Source of the DNA: Neisseria sp. 83E34
Lineage (GTDB): Bacteria > Pseudomonadota > Gammaproteobacteria > Burkholderiales > Neisseriaceae
Direction of reading: 5' to 3'
DNA length: 64,000 nucleotides
NCBI RefSeq assembly: GCF_001308015.1
Contig: NZ_LGYH01000003.1
Location: 1-64,000 of the forward strand
Each line of letters opens with the position of its first letter. Positions within the stretch are counted from its first letter, which is position 1. Shown one piece after another: positions 57,268 to 64,000 of this stretch. The notes under the pieces were generated by a model. The model did not search any database. It was not told where the DNA came from and saw only the letters and a program-made list of their open reading frames with translations. The position numbers and the translations under genes are program-made.

Positions 57268-58484
57268 TGGCAGTCAATTTACGCGAAAAAGAAGTTGATG
57301 AATTATTGAGCATCGACGGAGTGGGTATTTTTGTGGGGCAGGCAGGCATCAAGAAAGCCGAACACGATGATTTGACGCTGTTTGTATTGAGCGAGAAAAA
57401 CACCATTGGAGCCGTGTTCACACAAAACCGTTTTTGTGCCGCCCCTGTGCATATTGCCAAACAGCATTTGTTTGATGAAGATGGTGTACGCGCGTTGGTG
57501 GTGAACACAGGTAATGCCAATGCAGGCACAGGTGCAGAAGGGCGTGAGCGAGCAAAAGAAGTGTGTGTGGCGGCTGCGGAAAAATTAGGCTGCAACCCTA
57601 CCCAGGTGTTACCGTTTTCTACCGGTGTGATTCTGGAGCCATTACCCGCCGATAAAATCGTTACCGCATTGTCGCGCATGAGACCGGCCACTTGGGCGGA
57701 TGCTGCGCGTGCCATCATGACTACCGACACCATACCCAAATCGGCCAGTCGGTCAGGCCAAGTGGGGCAGAACCACACCGTATCGGCCACCGGTATTTCC
57801 AAAGGCGCGGGCATGATTTGCCCGAATATGGCGACCATGCTCGGCTTTATTGCTTGCGATGCCAAAGTCGCACAGCCGGTGCTGCAACTGATGACACAAG
57901 AAATCGCCGATGCGACGTTTAACAGCATCACAGTTGATGGCGACACCAGCACCAACGACAGTTTCGTGATTATCGCTACGGGCCGGTGCGGGCAGAGTGA
58001 AATCGATAATATAGCCGACCCGCGTTATGATCAGCTCAAAGCGTTGCTGCAAGACTTGGCGCTCGAGTTGGCACAAGCAATTGTGCGTGATGGTGAAGGG
58101 GCGACCAAATTCATTACTGTATCGGTAGAAAATGCAGAAAGCCGGGAAGAAGCCCGGAAGGTGGCTTATGCAGTGGCACATTCCCCATTGGTGAAAACCG
58201 CTTTTTCTGCCAGCGATCCTAATTTGGGCAGGCTTTTGGCGGCGATAGGTTATTCCGGTGCAGATGTGGATACAGAGCATCTGCGGATGTGGCTCGGTGA
58301 TGTTTTGGTGACGGAAAAAGGCGGCAGAGCCGCAAGCTATACCGAAGAAGAAGGGCAGCGTGTTATGAATGAGGCTGAGATCACTGTGCGCATCGACCTG
58401 CGCAAAGGCTTGGAAAAAGCAGTGGTTTATACCTGTGATTTAACGAAAGAATATGTGGCCATCAATGCCGATTACCGCTCCTGA
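57267..58484 (+). CDS. argJ: bifunctional ornithine acetyltransferase / N-acetylglutamate synthase
   Basis: 405 residues. VNTGNANAGTG, the self-cleavage site in PNMATMLGFI (Thr nucleophile) and VDGDTSTNDS are diagnostic. It recycles the acetyl group in arginine synthesis and is cleaved into two chains. The ATG overlaps the ClC stop (TAATG), with GGAG just before. Confidence 0.96.
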   Translation: MAVNLREKEVDELLSIDGVGIFVGQAGIKKAEHDDLTLFVLSEKNTIGAVFTQNRFCAAPVHIAKQHLFDEDGVRALVVNTGNANAGTGAEGRERAKEVCVAAAEKLGCNPTQVLPFSTGVILEPLPADKIVTALSRMRPATWADAARAIMTTDTIPKSASRSGQVGQNHTVSATGISKGAGMICPNMATMLGFIACDAKVAQPVLQLMTQEIADATFNSITVDGDTSTNDSFVIIATGRCGQSEIDNIADPRYDQLKALLQDLALELAQAIVRDGEGATKFITVSVENAESREEARKVAYAVAHSPLVKTAFSASDPNLGRLLAAIGYSGADVDTEHLRMWLGDVLVTEKGGRAASYTEEEGQRVMNEAEITVRIDLRKGLEKAVVYTCDLTKEYVAINADYRS

Positions 58485-58575
58485 TTAAGGAGATATGTAA
58501 CCAAGGAAGGATCATTTTTGATTCTGTTTCGTTATAAAATCAAGCGGATAGGCAAGGTTGGCAGTGTTGTGTCGA

Positions 58576-58661
58576 ATGCCTGTCTGAAAAAGGTTTTAGC
58601 TGCCGCGAAACATGATGTTGGCTTTGCAGAAACCGGTTTTCTGAAGTTTTCAGACAGGCAT
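58576..58661. terminator. wide DUS hairpin after argJ
   Basis: AATGCCTGTCTGAAAA and its complement are 55 bases apart, with a second small dyad (AAACCGGTTT) in between. A weak terminator at most. Confidence 0.5.
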
Positions 58662-58789
58662 CAATAATAGTAAACTGAATCAACAGGGTAAGACACGGCG
58701 CGGCTGTTTCACAGCCAGTATGGTTATGGAACTTAATATTCGAAATGCTTTGTCTTGCCTTGTATTTAGATATTAATTTTTATAACAGT

Positions 58790-58854
58790 TATAGCAAATA
58801 AACTTATTTTTGATACAAGACAGCAGGTAGCAAAAGTTAAGTTTATTTGCTATA
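58790..58854. repeat. 65-bp MITE-like element
   Basis: Perfect 17-bp terminal inverted repeats, TATAGCAAATAAACTTA, around a 31-base interior. TA-ended termini recall Correia repeats. It sits 30 bases before the next start. The rest of 58485-58884 has a DUS hairpin and a CACGGCGCGGCTG dyad but no gene. Confidence 0.75.
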
Positions 58855-58884
58855 TAACACACAATGTTGGAAAGGAAAAAACAC

Positions 58885-59430
58885 ATGGCAAACCAATTGA
58901 AAACCAATAATACCGAATGCATTGTGGTCGATATTCAAGAGCGTTTGATGCCGGCGCTACATGCTTCGGAAGTTATGCTGCAATCGTGTACCGTGCTGTT
59001 GAAAGGTTTGAACAAGCTGAATGTTCCGATTCAAGTAACCGAGCAATACCCTAAAGGCTTGGGCAAAACCCTGCCGGAAATTGCCGAGCTTACTAAAAAT
59101 GCCCCAGTTTATGAGAAAACGCGCTTTTCCGCTTATTTGCCGGAAATTGAGAAAAAGCTGGCTAACCGGCAAGTGCGGCATGTGATACTGATTGGTGCGG
59201 AAACCCATGTGTGTATGCTGCAAACCGTGTTGGACTTAAGCCGTGCGGGTATTCAGGTTTATGTGCCGTTTGAGTGTACTTCTTCCCGCAAGCTGCAAAA
59301 TAAAGACAATGCTTTGCAGCAGATGAGGGATGCCGGCGCAGTTGTGAGCAATGTGGAAAGTGTATTGTTCCAATTACTGCAAGATGCCAAACACGAGGCG
59401 TTTAAAGAAATTTCCGGTTTGATACGTTAA
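58885..59430 (+). CDS. isochorismatase-like cysteine hydrolase
   Basis: 181 residues. The catalytic triad is visible: Asp in VVDIQERLMP, a Lys in YEKTRFSAY and Cys in GAETHVCMLQTVLDL. The family also includes nicotinamidases; the substrate here is unknown. ATG 58885 follows AAAGGA. An inserted MITE just upstream may supply or alter its promoter. Confidence 0.85.
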   Translation: MANQLKTNNTECIVVDIQERLMPALHASEVMLQSCTVLLKGLNKLNVPIQVTEQYPKGLGKTLPEIAELTKNAPVYEKTRFSAYLPEIEKKLANRQVRHVILIGAETHVCMLQTVLDLSRAGIQVYVPFECTSSRKLQNKDNALQQMRDAGAVVSNVESVLFQLLQDAKHEAFKEISGLIR

Positions 59431-59452
59431 CCACAATGCCTGTCTGAAAAAT

Positions 59453-59872
59453 ATGGATGAAGCAGTTGCGAAAACAGGGCGGGAAGTTTTGCACGACCTG
59501 CTTTCTGCGGATGGGCAGGCGGAGTGGCCGGTGTTAGTGGCATCCCCTTCAGTATTTGCTCCTTATCTTTCCTATATCGAAAAAACGCTGATTGTTTTGG
59601 TGGGTTTGCTGGTTTTGGCGGTTGCTTTGGATTATGCCGGCTTGGCTTGGTTTGTCGTGTGTTTGGCTTTTATTCTGCTCGATTTATATTGGCGGGTTAA
59701 AGCGAGGGAAAAGTCGATACACCTCGGTTTATCTGAAGGCTGGCGGTTTGTTTCGGCGGAAAGAACGCTTTATCAGCTGGATAACGGCAAGTGTATTCGC
59801 GAACTTGCCGTGCAGGATGAGCATAATCTCCTGATTTATCAGTTTCAAACCAGAGCAGAAGACCGTTCTTAA
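59453..59872 (+). CDS. membrane protein, unknown
   Basis: 139 residues with a pair of hydrophobic helices (TLIVLVGLLVLAVAL; WFVVCLAFILLDLYW) at 45-82 and a soluble C-terminus. The start directly follows an uptake sequence and has no good ribosome-binding site. No family recognised. Confidence 0.6.
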   Translation: MDEAVAKTGREVLHDLLSADGQAEWPVLVASPSVFAPYLSYIEKTLIVLVGLLVLAVALDYAGLAWFVVCLAFILLDLYWRVKAREKSIHLGLSEGWRFVSAERTLYQLDNGKCIRELAVQDEHNLLIYQFQTRAEDRS

Positions 59873-59874
59873 CA

Positions 59875-60018
59875 TTGGAATACCGCAGCCCTTATCCGGC
59901 TCCTGAATTAACCTTGTTGCAGTTTGTGCATAGCAGGTCTGAAGATATTCCTGAGTTTCGCGCAGCGGCCCAACATTTGGCCCATTTAATGGGCATAGGT
60001 TTGGAGGATAAGTTGTGA
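59875..60018 (+). CDS. short frame, possible small protein
   Basis: 47 codons from a TTG, two bases after the previous stop and in another frame: EYRSPYPAPELTLLQFVHS then EDIPEFRAAAQHLAHLMGI. The composition looks coding. It might also be a frameshifted end of the upstream gene. Confidence 0.35.
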   Translation: MEYRSPYPAPELTLLQFVHSRSEDIPEFRAAAQHLAHLMGIGLEDKL

Positions 60019-60087
60019 GCTTTCCTCAGCCATACAATAGCTGTTCCGTTGCCGTATTTCCACAATGCCTGTCTGAAAGGAATCTCT

Positions 60088-60591
60088 ATGCCGCGTTATA
60101 CCATGATGCTTGCGGAGCAAGGCGATTTGCCTGCGATTGTTGAGATTTACAACAGCACTGTTTCCACCAGGCAGTCTACTGCCGATTTGATGCCGGTTTC
60201 AACACAGGAGCGGCAGGCGTGGTTTGATGCGCATAAAGGGCAGCGCCCGCTTTATGTGATGAAAAACGAAACGGGCGAAGTGCTTGCGTGGGGCGGTTTC
60301 AGCGATTATTATCCCCGCCCGGCTTACCATATCAGCGCGGAAATCAGTATTTATGTCCGCCATGATATGCGCGGCATCGGCGTGGGCAAAGATTTACTGC
60401 GCTATATGCTGGAAAAAGCGCCGTCTTTGGGTATGGAAAATGTATTGGCCGTGATTTTCGGGCATAACCATACCAGCATCCGTTTGTTTGAATCGTTTGG
60501 TTTCAAAGAGTGGGGCCGGCTGCCTGAAGTGTGTGATTTGGACGGTAAAAGGGCGGATGTAGTGATATTGGGTAAGCGGATTATAAGCTGA
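60088..60591 (+). CDS. GNAT N-acetyltransferase (PAT/MnaT-like)
   Basis: 167 residues. Acetyl-CoA motif HDMRGIGVGKDLLRYML and NHTSIRLFESFGFKEWG; the N-terminus (LPAIVEIYNSTV) fits the phosphinothricin/amino-acid acetyltransferase subgroup. ATG 60088 follows AAAGGA; an upstream DUS lies at 60065. Confidence 0.85.
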   Translation: MPRYTMMLAEQGDLPAIVEIYNSTVSTRQSTADLMPVSTQERQAWFDAHKGQRPLYVMKNETGEVLAWGGFSDYYPRPAYHISAEISIYVRHDMRGIGVGKDLLRYMLEKAPSLGMENVLAVIFGHNHTSIRLFESFGFKEWGRLPEVCDLDGKRADVVILGKRIIS

Positions 60592-60627
60592 CGCCGGCGC
60601 ATCATTAATTTTAAAAAGGAACATGGC

Positions 60628-61317
60628 ATGAGCGATTCATATAAAGCTATTTTCGAAAACAACCGCAAATGGGTGGAATCCAAGCTCCGGCAAGACCCTC
60701 ATTATTTTGATACGCTGGCGCGCATCCAGTCGCCCGAGTTCCTTTATATCGGCTGCTCCGACAGCCGTGTAACCGCTGAAGAGTTGATGGGTGTGCAGCC
60801 GGGCGAAGTGTTTGTTCACCGCAATGTGGGGAATATCGTTAATCCGATTGATATGAACTCTTCGTCGGTGATTCGTTATGCCGTGCGTTATTTGAAAGTG
60901 AAGCACATCATCGTGTGCGGGCATTACAATTGCGGCGGCGTGGCGGCGGCAATGGAGCAGCAAGACCACGGTGCGCTGAATGCCTGGTTGCGCAATATCC
61001 GCGATGTGTACCGCCTGCACCGCGACGAGCTGGATGCGATTGAAGACCAGCAGGCGCGTTATGACCGTTTGGTGGAATTGAATGTGCAGGAACAATGCGT
61101 CAACATCATTAAAATGGCGATGATTCAAAAGCTTTATGTGAAGCAGGGTTATCCGATAGTTTATGGTTGGGTGTTTGATATAAGAACAGGGCTTCTGAAG
61201 GATTTGGAAATCGATTTTAAAGCGATTTTGAGCGACATTATGAAAATTTATAATGTGTCGGGCAGTAAGGATTTGAGCTTTGATAAAGCGGAAGAAGATA
61301 AGTTAGACGAAGAATAG
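60628..61317 (+). CDS. beta-class carbonic anhydrase
   Basis: 229 residues. Zinc ligands C43, H99, C102, with D45 and R47 in CSDSR and GHYNCGG. Interconverts CO2 and bicarbonate. 36 bases after the GNAT gene. Confidence 0.95.
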   Translation: MSDSYKAIFENNRKWVESKLRQDPHYFDTLARIQSPEFLYIGCSDSRVTAEELMGVQPGEVFVHRNVGNIVNPIDMNSSSVIRYAVRYLKVKHIIVCGHYNCGGVAAAMEQQDHGALNAWLRNIRDVYRLHRDELDAIEDQQARYDRLVELNVQEQCVNIIKMAMIQKLYVKQGYPIVYGWVFDIRTGLLKDLEIDFKAILSDIMKIYNVSGSKDLSFDKAEEDKLDEE

Positions 61318-61389
61318 CCGACTTAATATAGCGAACCAATTTAAAAATGGTACGTTTGCCATACTCGGGCTTAACTCTAGTGATAAACA

Positions 61390-61418
61390 ATGCCTGTCTG
61401 AAACATTCAGACAGGCAT
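61390..61418. terminator. inverted DUS pair at the end of ppk and carbonic anhydrase genes
   Basis: ATGCCTGTCTGAA arms with a 3-base loop. A degenerate copy of the CATACTCGGG palindrome (about 61358-61385) precedes it. Confidence 0.8.
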
Positions 61419-61447
61419 TGTCGTTAATCAGGCGGTTGATTGTTGAG

Positions 61448-63505
61448 TTAGCTGCCGTATTCTTCCCACAAATCGTCCTGCAAGTTTACCGGTTTTTCAC
61501 CTTTAACAGGTATGACGCGGGTATAGGTTCCGTCGCCGTTCATATCCCAGGCTTTTTGGTTGTCGGCCAGAGCAAGTGTTAAGCCTTCGCGGATGATGCG
61601 GGCTTTGAACTCGGGGTCTTCAATCGGTGTGCAGGTTTCGATGCGGCGGAAGAAATTACGCCCCATCCAGTCGGCACTGGAGATATAGGTGTTTTCAGCA
61701 CCGTTGTTATAGAAGTAGTAAACGCGGGCGTGTTCGAGCTGGCGGCCGATGATGGAGCGCACCCTGATGTTTTCAGACAGGCCTTTCACTTGAGGGCGTA
61801 AGGCGCAGGGGCCGCGCACGATCAAGTCAATCTGTACGCCGGCTTTCGATGCTTCGTATAATGCTTCGATTACGGTGGGCTCCAACAAAGCATTCATTTT
61901 GGCTTTAATTGCAGCAGGTTTGCCGGCGCGGGCGTTTTGCGCTTCACGATGTATGCTCTGCATAATCAGATTGTGCAGGGTAAACGGGCTTTGATAGAGC
62001 TTTTTCAAGCGCGTGGGTTGCCCTAAGCCTGTGATTTCCAAGAATAAAGTGTTGACATCATCTGTGATGTCTTCATCGGCGGTCAGCAAACCGAAATCAG
62101 TATAAATGCGCGATGTACCTTGATGGTAATTGCCCGTGCCCACATGCGCGTAGCGTTTGAGCTTGCCTTCTTCGCGGCGGATAACGAGAGCCATTTTGGC
62201 GTGGACTTTATAACCGAACACGCCGTAAACCACTTGCGCACCGGCTTCTTCCAGCTTGCTGGCCCAGCTCACATTGTTCGCTTCATCGAAGCGTGCCATC
62301 AATTCCACCACAACCGTAACCTGTTTACCCGCTAATGCCGCATCGAGCAGCGCGTCGGCCAGCTCGGAATTGGTTCCGGTGCGGTAAATGGTCATTTTCA
62401 TGGAAACCACATCGGGATCGTAAGCTGCCTGACGGATAAACTGAACCACCGGATCGAATGATTGGTAGGGATGGTGCAGCAGAATGTCTTTTTTGCGGAT
62501 GGCGTTGATTACAGATTCGCCTTTAGCCAAACGCTGCGGCACAACGGCAGATTTCGGCGGGAATTTTAAGTCCGGACGGTCAACCATATCGGGCACGGCC
62601 ATCAGGCGCACCAAATTTACCGGGCCTTCCATTTGATAAAGCTCGTCTTCGGTCAGCTTAAACTGGTTGAGCAGAAAGGCGCTGATGTGTTCGGGGCAAT
62701 TGTTGGCTACTTCAAGCCGTACGCCGTCGCCGTATTCGCGGTCGCGCAATTCGTTTTGGATGGCTTTGCGCAGGTTTTGCAGGTCGCTTTCATCCACAGT
62801 GAGATCGCTGTCGCGCGTGAGGCGGTATTGGTAACAGCCTTTGATGGTCATGCCGGGGAAAAGTTTGTGTACATATTCATGCAAAATGGATGATAAGAAC
62901 ACAAAGCCGCAGCGCTTGCCGCACAGGTTGTCCGGCATGCGTACGATGCGCGGCAGAATACGCGGTGCTTGTACGATTGCCATGCCTGAAGCGCGTCCGA
63001 AAGCATCTGTGCCTTCCAGTTCAACTGCAAAATTGAGCGATTTGTTTAACGGGCGTGGGAACGGGTGGGAAAGGTCAAGTCCGATGGGAGTCAGTATCGG
63101 CAGCAGCTCGCGGTCGAAATAGTCTTCAATCCATGCGCGTTGGGCGGCGCTCCATTCGCGGCGGCGGTAAAAGCTGATGCCTTCTTCGCGCAGCTGGGGC
63201 AACAGTTCGTCGTTGAGCAGCTGGTATTGCTCGCGGATAATGGCACGCGCTTCCTGCGTAGTGGCGGCAATGGTTTCCGCCGGTGTCAGACCGCTGTCAA
63301 GTAAAAGACCGGGTCGGGCTTTCTGCTCGCGTTTCAGATAGGCGATACGTACTTCGAAAAATTCGTCGAGATTAGAAGAAACGATGCACAAATAACGCAG
63401 CCGCTCCAAAAGCGGAACACGCGTATCCTGCGCTTGTGCCAGCACGCGGCGGTTGAAAGCCAAGAGGCTCATCTCGCGGCAAAGAATGCGGTTGGATTTT
63501 GGCAT
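61448..63505 (-). CDS. ppk: polyphosphate kinase
   Basis: 685 residues, PPK1. N-domain, head domain and two PLD-like catalytic domains. The phosphorylated His lies in YKVHAKMALVIRREEG, and VGTGNYHQGTSRIYTDFGL and RNFFRRIETCTPI are conserved. It makes polyphosphate from ATP. An uptake-sequence core occurs in frame near 61782. Confidence 0.97.
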   Translation of the reverse strand: MPKSNRILCREMSLLAFNRRVLAQAQDTRVPLLERLRYLCIVSSNLDEFFEVRIAYLKREQKARPGLLLDSGLTPAETIAATTQEARAIIREQYQLLNDELLPQLREEGISFYRRREWSAAQRAWIEDYFDRELLPILTPIGLDLSHPFPRPLNKSLNFAVELEGTDAFGRASGMAIVQAPRILPRIVRMPDNLCGKRCGFVFLSSILHEYVHKLFPGMTIKGCYQYRLTRDSDLTVDESDLQNLRKAIQNELRDREYGDGVRLEVANNCPEHISAFLLNQFKLTEDELYQMEGPVNLVRLMAVPDMVDRPDLKFPPKSAVVPQRLAKGESVINAIRKKDILLHHPYQSFDPVVQFIRQAAYDPDVVSMKMTIYRTGTNSELADALLDAALAGKQVTVVVELMARFDEANNVSWASKLEEAGAQVVYGVFGYKVHAKMALVIRREEGKLKRYAHVGTGNYHQGTSRIYTDFGLLTADEDITDDVNTLFLEITGLGQPTRLKKLYQSPFTLHNLIMQSIHREAQNARAGKPAAIKAKMNALLEPTVIEALYEASKAGVQIDLIVRGPCALRPQVKGLSENIRVRSIIGRQLEHARVYYFYNNGAENTYISSADWMGRNFFRRIETCTPIEDPEFKARIIREGLTLALADNQKAWDMNGDGTYTRVIPVKGEKPVNLQDDLWEEYGS

Positions 63506-63634
63506 GTATATCTCCGAAATGATTTTAATGTTGGAATTTTTAAATTATAGCGTGCTTTTAATATATTGTTTTGATAATAGAATGAAGAGTGCTTGATTTA
63601 AAATGAAAGGTTGGCTGTGTTTGAGGTATATCGT

Positions 63635-63665
63635 ATGCCTGTCTGAAACTTATTCAGACAGGCAT
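63635..63665. terminator. inverted DUS pair upstream of the last gene
   Basis: ATGCCTGTCTGAA arms, short loop, between ppk (diverging) and the partial gene. The rest of 63506-63716 shows no gene. Confidence 0.7.
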
Positions 63666-63716
63666 TGTCGATTGATTTAATAAATAACAGATGCATAATT
63701 GATATGGAGAGAGAAT

Positions 63717-64000
63717 ATGCCTATTAAACCGGCAAAATTCTTGTTGGCCATTCTCATTGCGGGAGCAACCGTGTTTACGTTTGCCGCCTGTTACCATTAC
63801 ATTCAAAAACACCTGCATCCCAAACCTGATCGGGGGCCGGTTTATTTCAGGCCGGGGCAATTGATTCCGGCGGGTTATCCGAGAGACGAATATAAGCATC
63901 CTTACCAGATAGGCAATCTAGGCGGCAAGCCGGTAAAGCTGTCGGCTTTTGTTGCCGAGCTGTTGGAATACGATGATTCTCCCGGTTGGGATCCGGAGAA
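63717..64000 (+). CDS. exported or membrane-anchored protein, cut by the window end
   Basis: First 94 codons, no stop. GGAGAG precedes ATG 63717. A basic start and hydrophobic helix (FLLAILIAGATVFTFAAC) suggest an anchor or a signal sequence with a possible lipobox-like Cys. The remaining part is Pro/Gly-rich (YFRPGQLIPAGYPRDEYKHP). No family recognised. Confidence 0.7.
   Translation, partial: MPIKPAKFLLAILIAGATVFTFAACYHYIQKHLHPKPDRGPVYFRPGQLIPAGYPRDEYKHPYQIGNLGGKPVKLSAFVAELLEYDDSPGWDPE

Noticed and set aside
7750-63665. Regularly recurring TGCCTGTCTGAA considered as a CRISPR-like or IS-end repeat
   Set aside because: Spacing is irregular over the whole window, copies occur inside genes and no cas or transposase genes are present; they are uptake sequences.

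Overview
The window is a chromosomal segment from a Neisseria-type betaproteobacterium. The 12-mer TGCCTGTCTGAA occurs about 55 times, mostly as inverted pairs behind genes. This is the DNA-uptake-sequence dialect described for Neisseria wadsworthii (TG-wadDUS), so N. wadsworthii or a close relative is the best guess. Type IV pilus genes (pilF, pilG, pilD, pilZ), the tmk-holB-pilZ-tatD order and a Correia-like repeat remnant agree with this.

Layout. 0.3-7.7 kb: tex, then a compact restriction-modification locus. It holds a nuclease-methylase fusion whose N-terminus is out of frame at an A7 tract, two specificity genes separated by a G9 tract, and a decayed rhuM. This stretch carries the other DUS dialect (GCCGTCTGAA) and no TG-wadDUS, which suggests import from another Neisseria. 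7.8-14.6 kb: an IclR regulator, GntP-type permease, iron alcohol dehydrogenase, mmsA and convergent mmsB. They look like a hydroxy-acid catabolic regulon and share an 18-base candidate operator. 14.7-21.1 kb: a UDG-like glycosylase, then a polyamine/membrane module (membrane SpeE-like, DUF350, SPFH, DUF4178, SpeD). Two almost identical 199-bp inverted repeats bracket mmsB, the glycosylase gene and speE. 21.2-22.8 kb: pyrBI behind a leader peptide and attenuator. 22.9-31.0 kb: a VOC protein, valS, a small HTH regulator, map, two paralogous lipoproteins, fba and ppa.

31.3-41.2 kb: rpsB-tsf, a zinc alcohol dehydrogenase, an inositol-phosphatase-like gene, rsmE, an HxlR-controlled oxidoreductase pair, speA and rpmB-rpmG. 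41.4-44.1 kb: a small lipase and a secreted RTX lipase gene split by one stop codon. 44.2-49.8 kb: tatD, a DUF3079 gene, pilZ, holB, tmk, sodC, a low-molecular-weight phosphatase and a gene of unknown function. 50.1-55.5 kb: pilF-pilG-pilD-coaE-yacG and a membrane protein. 55.8-64 kb: a ClC antiporter with argJ, an isochorismatase-like hydrolase, a GNAT enzyme, carbonic anhydrase, ppk and the start of an exported protein cut by the window edge.

Most of the window is ordinary housekeeping sequence. The most interesting parts are the switchable R-M locus with its DUS dialect change, the hydroxy-acid regulon, the SPFH/DUF350/polyamine module, the pyr leader, and several small repeat families. 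I saw no rRNA, tRNA, CRISPR array, prophage or transposase gene.
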